Shown here one piece after another: positions 9,364 through 19,110 of a stretch of DNA of 36,583 bases (within the stretch, counting starts at the first letter, position 1; each line of letters starts with the position of its first letter). Below the pieces are notes generated by a model. That model did not search any database. It was given only the letters and a program-made list of their open reading frames with translations, and was not told the DNA's origin. Made by a program: the position numbers and the translations under genes. This DNA comes from Hirudo medicinalis (taxonomy: Eukaryota > Annelida > Clitellata > Hirudinida > Hirudinidae), in the NCBI GenBank assembly GCA_011800805.1, contig MPNW01000056.1, forward strand, positions 107,031 through 143,613. Reading direction: 5' to 3'.

Positions 9364-9460
9364 ATGGGTGATTTTAAACAGAATGGAAGAAAGCATAAAC
9401 ATTTTCATGGGAGATCGTTAAGATTGGATGACTTACTGAACAGTTCGAGAAAATCGATTG
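9364..9460 (+). CDS. Possible first coding exon of an unknown gene
   Basis: An ATG at 9364 opens 32 codons (MGDFKQNGRK, then SLRLDDLLNSSRKS) and ends at a strong splice donor, ATTG|GTGAGT at 9460/9461, in phase 1. The peptide is basic and hydrophilic with no signal peptide. No later plus-strand exon was recognised; any continuation would have to cross the minus-strand GPCR. I do not recognise the family. A chance ATG before a chance GTGAGT remains quite possible. Confidence 0.25.
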
Positions 9461-10263
9461 GTGAGTATTCATCGGCAGATCAAGACATGGCAGCAAGAAC
9501 GAAGGGCGTGTGAGTTGCTTCTGCATGAATTTCTTCCAAAGTTTAAAGTTTTTTTCAGGTTAATTCTTTGCAAACTGTTGGGTGACAATAAACTGTATGA
9601 GCCACATTAATGAAAACAATCTTTATTCGGATAAGTTTCTCTGAAAATGCGCATTTAATGTCTTTTGTGGCGGTTCAAGGTAATTTAAGACTTTTAAAGT
9701 TAAAAAAAATGGTTTACAAATTACAGTTGTCCCCACCGTTCTGAGTGTGTTTAAATGATCATCCATTGCAGGATTTCCAACTAGCGAGAATTTTGCGAAG
9801 GAATGGAAATGCAGCCCACGTCAATCCACCGTAGTTGGCAGACTTTGCCATAAAAAACAGGAGATAATGTGAACAACAAATTATTATTAAATATTACTCG
9901 ATTATCACACTTAAATGAACAAATATTATGGAAACACAATGCCTATCACTAAAGCAAACATCACATCATTTAGTCACAAGTATTTTTAACAAGCACAAAG
10001 TCACAATCATCCTTCACAGAAAAATATTCAACTCATCTTTTAATGCTGAAAATATGCAATGATCTTGCCAAATAAAACCACACTCGGCTTACATATAAAA
10101 CCTTACGCGTTCATTATTCTTATTCAATTCAAACAAAAAACAATTCATTTCTAAAGGGATGGATATCAATTATTATTTTTATTATTATTATTGTTGTTGT
10201 TGTTGTTAAAATTTCTATATTAATTATCCATTAATTAATTCCTATTAATAATAAATTAGCCGA
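9461..10263. other. Intergenic, non-coding
   Basis: AT-rich sequence leading into the probable 3' UTR of the GPCR. It contains a short (ATT)n(GTT)n tract at about 10172-10207. Confidence 0.5.
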
Positions 10264-10269
10264 TTTATT
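10264..10269 (-). promoter_or_regulatory. Candidate polyadenylation signal of the GPCR gene
   Basis: AATAAA on the minus strand, about 110 bases beyond the GPCR stop codon: a sensible distance for a short 3' UTR. Confidence 0.45.
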
Positions 10270-10376
10270 TTTGACATCATTCGTGGAATGTACACGGATA
10301 TATCCGAAATAATTTATCACAATTATCAGAGTTAAAACAAAACACTTTGCCTGAAATAAAAACCCCGCAGTTGTTT

Positions 10377-12353
10377 TCAATTACAAACACACTTCGGTGG
10401 TTCAAAAATATTTTTATCGTTCCAGTAATTCTTCAATTTCTTGTGAACAAGCAGGAAGAACTTGACGAATTTCAGTCGTGTTTTCGAACAGAGTCTCCTC
10501 AACTCAATCCTGAATTGTCTGGCGCAGGCGTTGTAGACGAAAAAGTTTATGGCAAAGTTGAGGAAATAAATCAGCTGCGACAATCTACTCAACTGATAGA
10601 AATGGCGACAAGATCCGATAAGATCGCAGATGACAGACTGAACTCTGAACGCGTGGGTCGGCAAGTTTAGCAGCACAGTTAAACTGGATAACGTCAAAAG
10701 CATCTTGGCGGTTCGGTATTGATTTTTATTTTTCAATGCCTTTCTCAATCTATCATCTCCAGGACTCCTCGCACCACCTGTGGCCGTTCTAAGCGCTGAC
10801 TGTATTTTTGTGCTTTTCAATTTAGCAGGAGTTTCTTTAATCTCTCGATCTGGAAGCGTCCAAGGACAAACGATGCGTCTTCCAGGCGTCGAAATTATAT
10901 TTCTTTGACTCGGCGGTGAGATATTCTTGATGTTTTCGACTGTTCTCGACCTTCGATATCTTTTATCCATGCCCATTTCCACTGGAATTGTGACATTTTG
11001 CTGAATTTTTCCTTTGCGAAACTTTGAAAAGCAGCTTGCATCTTTCTTGGGAGAATGAGCGAGGATTTCTTCCTCGATTTCAAAACAACCGCTCGACATG
11101 ATTGACTTATGAGATTTTCTGTGAATAGCTTCGTCAAGTCGGTTGCTGATGTTCATTCGTTGAAATTCAGAACTTGCCAGCCGAAAATGACGGATGAAGT
11201 GTCTCTCGTGTGCATCGCCAAAGTCACCCTCTTCACCGTGGTAGCTGAAATGCCTCGCCGAGTGGTAACATCGAAGATGTTGAGACTTGTTGAAAACATT
11301 CGAGCGGTGAAATTGATTGTATATTTGTTCATGCTCGAAGGGGTTTCCTGAAAAAGAGGGTTTTTTGGAATTCCTGCAATCTCTCACAGGGTAGACTCCA
11401 AAGTTACACTTCAAACGATTCTGTTTGTTGGTTTGAGGCTCTATTACACGATGGAACCCGATATCTTCCGATACGCAGTCCCTTAGGCGAGTCTGTCCAC
11501 TAAATCTGATTCTCAGTTCGCCTTCGTAGGTGCCAAGCACGTTTCCTCTGCAATAGTTCTGAGCGAAAGTTGCAAACGGACGCCCCGAAGGTTTTGAGCA
11601 GTAGCACATAGCAACTCCGCGATTCTGTTGCTGATATTTGCGTATTTTGCAGATGATACTGGCATTAAGAATGACGATCACGACGGTAGGTATGAGACAT
11701 GACAAAAGTGTGTCTGCCCCAATCATGGCAGACATGAAATATGGATGACGAGCCACTGGACTGCAAAGTGATTTGGCTATGCCCCTCATCGGTATGACTT
11801 GATAGGACCAAGCTATGTAGGTGTAGAAGATGAAAGAAGCAGCTAACATAAATACTGCTCCGCAGCCTGCTCTCTTTCTCGTGCAGATAACATCCTTGAG
11901 TAAGGGATAATGAACGGTCACATATCTTTCGGCTGTAAAACTGACGACACTCCAAGCAGCCACGCACCCGGATACCCTGGACACGTACATGACAGCAGGG
12001 CACCAGCCATAGCTTGTATAAAGCAAGATATCGACTTTTTCTAACCAAACAAATGCCAGAGAGCTCAAGAAAAATATGTCAGCCACGGAGAGGGTGGTTA
12101 AGAAGAGACTCGACGATATCCGTCTCAAGTGAGTCAATGAGAAGACTGCCAGAGACAAGGCATTTCCAAGGATACCTAGTACGATAATGATGGGAGTGAG
12201 GTACAATTCCAAGATGCTGATGATTTTTTCTGTTCCAAATTTTGACGATTCGTTGACGAGACCGGCAAACCTCGTTAGGTTGAAGAGGTGGATCAAAATT
12301 ATCTGCCCGTCGGGATTCGTTGCGTTAAGAAATCGATCAATCGAATGTTTCAT
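10377..12353 (-). CDS. Class A (rhodopsin-like) GPCR, probable neuropeptide receptor
   Basis: An intact 658-residue single-exon ORF. The N-terminus has three N-glycosylation sites (N10, N25, N34). Seven hydrophobic segments follow, with family landmarks: GN at 63-64 (TM1), SVAD with D92 (TM2), C118 and C197 for the extracellular disulphide, TAERY at 140-144 in place of DRY, P222 in TM5, LNLP at 562-565 where CWxP is usual, and NFFVY at 603-607 replacing NPxxY. The third intracellular loop (about 240-545) is roughly 305 residues, very basic and Ser-rich. The SFTAERY-V-YPL block, LNLPTH and NFFVY recall invertebrate FMRFamide-type and related peptide receptors; the ligand cannot be called. The frame is open for 26 codons upstream, but M1 is the first Met. 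It should act at the plasma membrane through G proteins. Confidence 0.93.
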   Translation of the reverse strand: MKHSIDRFLNATNPDGQIILIHLFNLTRFAGLVNESSKFGTEKIISILELYLTPIIIVLGILGNALSLAVFSLTHLRRISSSLFLTTLSVADIFFLSSLAFVWLEKVDILLYTSYGWCPAVMYVSRVSGCVAAWSVVSFTAERYVTVHYPLLKDVICTRKRAGCGAVFMLAASFIFYTYIAWSYQVIPMRGIAKSLCSPVARHPYFMSAMIGADTLLSCLIPTVVIVILNASIICKIRKYQQQNRGVAMCYCSKPSGRPFATFAQNYCRGNVLGTYEGELRIRFSGQTRLRDCVSEDIGFHRVIEPQTNKQNRLKCNFGVYPVRDCRNSKKPSFSGNPFEHEQIYNQFHRSNVFNKSQHLRCYHSARHFSYHGEEGDFGDAHERHFIRHFRLASSEFQRMNISNRLDEAIHRKSHKSIMSSGCFEIEEEILAHSPKKDASCFSKFRKGKIQQNVTIPVEMGMDKRYRRSRTVENIKNISPPSQRNIISTPGRRIVCPWTLPDREIKETPAKLKSTKIQSALRTATGGARSPGDDRLRKALKNKNQYRTAKMLLTLSSLTVLLNLPTHAFRVQSVICDLIGSCRHFYQLSRLSQLIYFLNFAINFFVYNACARQFRIELRRLCSKTRLKFVKFFLLVHKKLKNYWNDKNIFEPPKCVCN

Positions 12354-12879
12354 TTCTGCTCGATGTTTTGTTGATTGTGCTTCTTTGAATTTGCTTTTGA
12401 GTTTGAAGAGAAATTCTTTAAAGTCAGATCAAGGATGATGAATTGCAGGGATGAAAAAATCCTCCTTGAAAGATGCGCCATCGTGTTTCAGCGTCTGAAT
12501 GATACAAAACGGTAAAATAAGAGTAGAAAAATACATAAATGTTGGGTTTTTAAAAAGTATTTCTGCAAAATTTCTTTTTGTGTTATGTGGTGGGGTGGTG
12601 TAAAAGTAGTGGTCCGAACATATAAATTAGAAATTACAAATCCAATACCTCTCAAATAATAATAATTTCTAGATAAAAAGTGCAAAATATATTTTACTAT
12701 GCAAAATACGAAATATTTATTTAAAGAGTTAGCATTTGCAGTTATTTCAATACTTTAGCGTCAATAAAGTAGTTGACGTTGATATTTATTCACTTTAAAC
12801 GTAGTAACAAATAAGACGAAGGACAAAAATTAAAGTAAGAATATTTAAAAAAGTTTGCATCTGAAAGGAAATTATTGAG
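12354..12879. other. GPCR upstream region, no further gene
   Basis: AT-rich sequence upstream of the GPCR start. The small minus-strand ORF at 12488-12685 has no recognisable motif. Confidence 0.5.
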
Positions 12880-13966
12880 TAACGAAGTAACGTTTAGTTT
12901 CAAATGTTGGCATATCTTTCTAGCTTCAAGTCTTGCGCGGAATAATCCATCTCTGGCATGCTCTCCAATAACCGTCAAACTGTAACTGACTCTGTAACTA
13001 CTTTGACAGACCTCTCAACTGCTTGAGTATGGCATGGAAAGCGAGAGAATTCAATCGCTGAGTCATCGCATTGTGGATCAACTGTTCCAGGTAGTCATCA
13101 CTTATGTCCTTCGTTAGAGGTGGCTCAGTCACTTCACATGGCTGCCAGTCAATTAATTTCTACAAAATCGGCTGCGTTAAATTTTAAACTTTGAGGCTGA
13201 AATACGCGAACGCCTTTCTGTAACTCTGTAAGGCTTTCATTATCCTTCGAAGTTCTAATTCTCGAATTGCTTTTCTCCCATCCGCGATCATTGAGATAAA
13301 TACATTTTCAGGATGAGCATAGAAAGCGTTTTTCTGAAAAACTGGATCGACTATCAACTTCAAGTCATCGTGCAAATATCGCGATTTGTAAAGAAACATC
13401 CACAGATACCCATACATACTTTGCACCATTTTTGCAATAAAGTGCAAACCAAACAGGAACTTAAATCTTCGATTTAATGCGAATTAACTGATTGTCGAAA
13501 GAAAGTTGCTTGGTGGCAATGTGCAGACGTAGTACTCCGTTAGCTAAAGTCAACTGACGACACACACAAGTTTTCCACGTCTTCGAAGTAACAATGCTTC
13601 ATCGCAAGTCAGCTGCAGCTCGTCACATGTCGTACAAGTATTTTTGATCTGTGCTGAGATCCTGCAGAACAGATTCAGGTAACACTTGTAAATCGCATTC
13701 AATTTGTTGGAAATGAATCCTTGACACTTTTTCACATTGTCGAAGTTGTATTCCAACTAAAAAGACGCATGGTACTGTTGTACTGCCGCCAAGATGATCG
13801 AAAAGGTAGCGTAACGGCAGCTGGTTGCAATGCAGTGGACATGTGAACCACTGCACTGGATGTTTAAGATGTACTTCTAGCAATTGGATGGTGCCACCAT
13901 GAAACCCTGTGATGGCTGGCGCTCCATTGCAGCCTATGGCAGCCACGGATTTGACCTTATCTTTCT
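12880..13966 (-). pseudogene. Broken copy of a multicopy uncharacterised invertebrate protein family
   Basis: Minus-strand pieces line up in one order. 13966-13623 gives VAAIGCNGAPAITGFHGG, VQWFTCPLH, LPLRYLFDHLGG and LSTDQKYL. 13447-13184 gives SRYLHDDLK, NAFYAHPENV and IRELELRRIMKA. About 13165-13010 gives IDWQPCEVTEPPLTKDISDD, then in a shifted frame CHTQAVERSVKVVTESVTV. 12978-12885 gives GEHARDGLFRARLEARK. From memory these are hallmark blocks of a family found in many copies in cnidarian, arthropod, mollusc and annelid genomes, whose function I do not know and which may be mobile-element derived. There are at least three frameshifts, and a middle section between 13623 and 13447 seems deleted. 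A non-functional copy. Confidence 0.65.
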
Positions 13967-15302
13967 TTCTTCAAAATACCCAACATGCCCTGCCTTATAC
14001 ATTCAGCACTGCGGCAATTCTGTGTTATCATTGACAAATTTCGATCACTATTAGAATTAAAAATTTTAAGAAGAAACTGTTCACTCCACCCTTACTGTGT
14101 TGTTAACATAATGTTTATTTCTAATATTTCATGAGATTTTCAACGAAAAACGATTTTCTCAATTCTTTCAAGACAATCTTTTATGACAATTCATGAATTC
14201 ATATTTCCAGTGTCGATGCCAAGCATGGCTGCCAAGGATTCATTGAACATCATTTGTGTTGAAGTCAGGATCCTTGCTTTTTTCCGGTTTCGATGGGTGA
14301 TATTTTGTACTTTAGAAAGTTGAAGGATCATCTCATCTTATAGAAAGGCATAAATAAGAACTTTAATTGAGCATCGTAATTTTTTTTCTTCAATTTGGAT
14401 CAATTTTGACAGTCTTTTGTTTCTGTCAGCATCCAACAAATTGCCTTCATTTGTTAAGCTTTAATTTCTAAGAAAATTTAAAATTGTCGTTTTGAATTTG
14501 CTTTTTCTCAGCGAAATGAATCTGACCATTCCTAAAATATTTAATCGTTCAAAAGGCATTATGTCATGTGAAGATAATGTCGCCTTAAGCATTTAAGTTA
14601 ATATTAATATTATAATATAACATGAATATAGTTTTTCATTTGCTAATTCTACTTTCAAACTCTTTTCTATTCAATGTTTCGGTCCAAGATTATATTACTT
14701 TGTTCTTGCGGAGCCTTCTTGTGGCGTGTTAATGAGGGTCAGTCTGATAGCAGAAGCGTGTGTTTCCTTAAGGCTGACCCTTGAGTTATTTTATTTGGTT
14801 CTTGTGTTGCTTGTATTGCGGTGAATAAAATTGCTCAAAAAAAAAATAATAATCAAAATTTGACCTCTCCCCAATAACATCGCTTCATCAACAACTACAG
14901 TCGATTCACCTGCCTCATCAATGATCACGATCTTACTCCCTTCCTTTTGTACAAATTCCTCACTTCCTGTACTCACTTCCTTTTGTTAGAGTCACACCTC
15001 TCATGCAAAATTTTCTTATTTGCTTGTGAGCAGGTAAGAGGTACTTGTCCTCTGTTCACTTTTGAAATAAATAAAAATAAAAAATATAATATTTGTTGAG
15101 GAATTGGAGGAAATAAATCACTTCAAAACATGGAAGCCAAGAATTTTCTAATTCCATTTATTTTCTATTTCTTCCATCCAGATGGGTGATCCACAAATAA
15201 TTTAAATCAATTGAATGAAACCTTGGCAATTTAAGCTTTTCGAAGATTCTGCAAACCTTTATTTTGGCTCGATAAGTAAGATAAGTAAGAGGTCAGAAAA
15301 GG
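13967..15302. other. Intergenic with one coding-like minus-strand patch
   Basis: Mostly AT-rich. On the minus strand 14976-14850 translates to KIVIIDEAGESTVVVDEAML after a Gly/Glu-rich start and looks more coding-like than its surroundings, but it ends without a recognisable motif. A short GGGTCAG/CTGACCC inverted repeat spans about 14736-14781. Confidence 0.35.
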
Positions 15303-15340
15303 TATGGATGGATGGATGGATGGATGGATGGATGGATGAT
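15303..15340. repeat. (GGAT)n microsatellite
   Basis: About nine tandem copies of GGAT in otherwise non-repetitive sequence. Confidence 0.9.
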
Positions 15341-16107
15341 CATAACAAAGTAGGCAAAATCAAATTAGGTTATTGTTAATGATATATAGTACGTAATACT
15401 CTAATTATCTAGTTAGTAATGTTTGGAGCAAGTACTCTCATGCTTATCTATATGAAAGATCATATTTTATTCGTTGTCAAGTATAAAAAAAAGCAAAATC
15501 ATAGCTCAGAATAATCCCACAACCTCATTCTTCAACCATCCTTATCCATGTCTTCTGATGACCTCCAAACGAGGCTTGACATTGACATGCTCAGTTGTGC
15601 TTAAGACTTTCCACTCCTTATGGAAGCACAAATCATCTGGTTGTGAGGTTGACACACACTCACACAACGTTTCCATTTTCCATTGCTTCTTAGTGAAGGA
15701 TGGATGATACCAAAAAACGTCCGATGCGATTTTAATAAAAGAAAACAAATCTAGGAAATGCATTTGATTTTTATGTTTAAAACATTTGATCGTTTAAAAC
15801 TAATGCTGGACATGTTAATAATGGAATTGTCCAGTAATATACGTTATTTTTATGAATGAACATATGATAATATTAATTATAATAATAAATTAAGTTAAGG
15901 CTTAAAGCATTAAAACACGGGTAAAAATGTTGACAATAAAAATGTTTTACAAATAATTCGAAATAAAGAACAACTTTGAAATCCAGAGTTTAAACCTTTG
16001 CCAGGAATTCATCGGAGGAATTCTCCATCTTGAAGAATTCAGTGCAGTAAACCCGTTGTGCGCTTGTGTATGCATGCGTGCGTCATCTTCCTAATCTCTA
16101 AAGTCGT
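15341..16107. other. Intergenic, nothing recognised
   Basis: Contains a 73-codon minus-strand frame (15763-15542) of fairly ordinary amino-acid composition (KPRLEVIRRHG at its end) that I cannot assign to any family, overlapped by an equally long plus-strand frame. Confidence 0.4.
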
Positions 16108-17830
16108 CTTTTTTTATTTTATTTTATTATATTTTATTTATTTACTAATTTCAAGCACGGTCAAAGGGCTGTTAACCACTTACATTACCAACAGCGTCAT
16201 TAAGCAAATAGAACAGTGTAGAAGAGCAATGCAGAGCCACAAAACTTAAAAATAAATTTGTCACAAAGAAAGAAATTTTCTTCTAAGTTCTTTGTTTCTG
16301 AGGTATTGATTTTAATAAAGTTCACGAGTTGTCGAGTTAAAGCGGGTTACAGTCGAGGAGTTCACAATGTCAGCAGGCAGGGAGTTCCGAGGTTTTAAAA
16401 CACGATTGCAGAAAAAGTGCTTTGAGGTCTCGCATCGGAATTTGCTAATTTTAAGTTTGTGACTCTGGCCTCGAGCTCTGGAATAGTTTGAGTTGATGAA
16501 AAAGTTGGATGTTGTGCTATGAGTAAGACCATTTTTTAAATTGAAGCAGAGTGTGAGGTCAGCCAATAGTCGACGTTTTTCCAAGGTAGGTAATTTCAGT
16601 AGTTGGAGTCTTTGCAGATAGGGATGAGGGGACAGAGTGGATGGCCTTAAAACCTCTTTTTGATATTTTTTATCCTATCGATGAGTACCTTCCTATGAGG
16701 ATTCCATACAGGAGAGCTGTATTCAAGTACATATAATGTCTGACAAATGCAAAATGCTTTTTTGAGAATTTTTGGTCTCTTGAAGAAAAAGATGAGAAAA
16801 TCAGTTTAGATATTGTTGCTGCTTTTTTGATGATATTGTCAATGTGTTTGTCAAACCGGAGAGAAGAATCAATGAGTATCCACAAATCACAAAATGTGTC
16901 AACTCTCGTCAGCTTGTGGATATTGATTTGATATTCACATGGGTTAAAACTTCTTCTACAGCCAATCAGCGAGAGAATCTGACATTTGTCAGGAGCAAGT
17001 TGCAAGTGCCATTTCTCACTCCATTCCACTTTCCTGTCAAGAGAATATTGCCATTGGGATGGGAACTTGTTGTAAAGCTTCACATCGTCTGCAAAGAGCT
17101 TACGAATGGTGTTTGAGTTTGTGAATGTGTTGGGTAGGTCATTTATATATAGTAAAAAACTATATTTTACTTTGCAAATAAGTTCGGCCCTAGAACACTG
17201 CCCTGAGGAACTCCACTGGTGACAGCAACTTCATCCCAGATAAAGCCATTAATGTTGACTCTTTGTGACCTCAAATTGAGAAAGTCCTTAAGCCAACCTC
17301 TCGTGTTGTCTTATACCTTAAATACATATCTTATTCATTAGTTTAGCGTGGGAGACGAACGCCTTACGAAAATCCAAATAGATAATGTTTAAATTTTGCT
17401 TGTTCTGAATGTATGTATGTATGTATGTATGTATGTATGTATGTATGTATGTATGTATGTATGTATGTATGTATGTATGTATGTATGTATGTATGTATGT
17501 ATGTATGTATGTATGTATGTATGTATGTATGTATGTATGTATGTATGTATGTATGTATGTATGTATGTATGTATGTATGTATGTATGTATGTATGTATGT
17601 ATGGCATCAGTCCACTGTTGGGCGCATTCGAGGATGTTAGTAGTACTTGAGCGAGCTGGAATAAAACTGTTGACCATTGTAAATTTGATCATTTGCAAGT
17701 CTTCAGTGGTTTTCTTGTTTGGAAGTGGAATTAAAATGGAATATTTCATTATTCCCCAATGACACCGTTGTTCTTCTTTGTCTTGGAATATTTTGTTTAT
17801 TCTAAAAAAAACACCAAAATAAAATAGCAT
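16108..17830 (-). pseudogene. CR1-like non-LTR retrotransposon, reverse transcriptase to 3' end
   Basis: Reading the minus strand from 17830: FIPARSSTTNILECAQQW, a microsatellite, NIIYLDFRKAF (catalytic YxDF block), SGVPQGSVLGP at about 17181-17222, KLFADDVKLYN (FADD, about 17083-17095), then KWHLQLAPDKCQIL, TRVDTFCDLWILIDSSLRFD, and, from 16640 down, LEKRRLLADLTLCF, HKLKISKFRCETSK and NSLPADIVNSSTVTRFN. This order is that of a CR1-clade reverse transcriptase. There is a stop after the SGVPQG block, several frameshifts, and the DS residues after KAF are lost. Bases 16312-16108 are the 3' UTR ending in an A-rich (TAAAA)n tail. The copy is 5' truncated and dead. Confidence 0.9.
17409..17603. 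repeat. (ATGT)n microsatellite, ~49 units, inside a reverse transcriptase frame
   Basis: A pure tetranucleotide array of 195 bp. On the minus strand it reads as repeating Tyr-Ile-His-Thr and keeps the reverse transcriptase frame open on both sides, between ECAQQWTDAI and NKQNLNIIYLDF. Confidence 0.97.
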
Positions 17831-17902
17831 TGGGTTTGTGTCATTTAAACAATTTTTCTTTATGTTGATTTGAAGCGAAATGAATCGATCGATGCATTAA
17901 TA

Positions 17903-17969
17903 AGAATGTTGTGATCAGAATGTTGTGATCTGAATGCTGTGATCAGAATGTTGTGATCATAATGTTGTG
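17903..17969. repeat. Tandem 14-bp repeat AGAATGTTGTGATC
   Basis: Four complete units and one partial unit with one or two substitutions each. Confidence 0.9.
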
Positions 17970-18879
17970 CAAAATCAAACGAAATTCCATGATTTCTACG
18001 CGAGAGTTTTTAGCAAAATAAAAAAGTTTAAGTTTGTCCTACTTTTCCATCTAAATTGGATTTTCTTTGATTAAAAATTTAAAAGAAAAATAAGATGAAC
18101 GTAATTTCCGTCCTGCCTAAAATAATCATTTATTAATGGCATTTTAATAACCTTCCCTAAAACCACGTTTCTCATAAGCATCACATGACATCATCATTAT
18201 TATATGTGCAAGTTATCTCAGAGGGTTCCTGCATGCTGAGATAAGTAATAAAGAATATCTGAATCATTCAAAATGCTAAGAATGCATTTATTTACGTGGC
18301 ATTCAATTGGCAGATATAAATAAAACATAGGTGGAAGTTTAATAAATAATTCTCTTTTGCTTAGTCAGGCGCATTAATCCATTACTTTCCCGTTTATTCA
18401 TTCAACGATGAAGTCAGACATCCAGTGTTGCTGCCAAATTGCTTTTCGTGGTCCACAGTGATGCATTACTAATGATGCCTAACGATGGTTTTACAATCGC
18501 CAAATATTATTTTTATTGTTTTTGAAATAATACAATAATAATTATTATTATTATTAGAATGCTGTAATATATAATATAAATATAAAATTATTACATTATA
18601 ATACAAAATATTAATATTGTTATTATTGTTGTTGTTGTAGTCATTTTTTTATTATAATTAATATTAATAATATTATCATTATTATTATTATTATTACTTA
18701 TTTGTTTATTTATTTGTGTAAATCTACAAATTTCAAAGCAACACCTTTTGTATAAACATCGGAATGACATCGAAACAGAAAATGTTCTTTAAATCCTCAA
18801 AATCAAAAACGAGTTTCAATCAACCTCAACTTTCAATCTCTCATCCATAATGAGAAAGTATTTGTTTGTTCTCAAATTT

Positions 18880-19110
18880 AATATAAATTAAATTAATATT
18901 AATTTATATTAATTAATTTATATTATATTTATATTTATTTAAATTATATTTATTAATATTAATTAATTTATATTATATGTACAATATTAAATGATATATG
19001 CATTAAATATTATAATATTTATTTGTAATATAGTTATAATATTAATTTATATATTATATTTACGCAATATTAGATAATAAATTTAAATTAATATTAGTTT
19101 AATTTATATA
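18880..19110. repeat. AT-only self-complementary block
   Basis: Composed almost wholly of A and T, with repeated TTAATATTAATTTATATTAA-type words able to pair with themselves over many short stems. Confidence 0.6.

Noticed and set aside
11665..12048. A 127-residue minus-strand ORF inside the GPCR, and plus-strand ORFs at 10347-10670 and 11109-11351
   Set aside because: All overlap the intact GPCR in other frames and have no motifs.
17389..17762. Met-Tyr-Val-Cys repeat ORFs on the plus strand
   Set aside because: They are products of the (ATGT)n microsatellite; the meaningful reading is the antisense reverse transcriptase.
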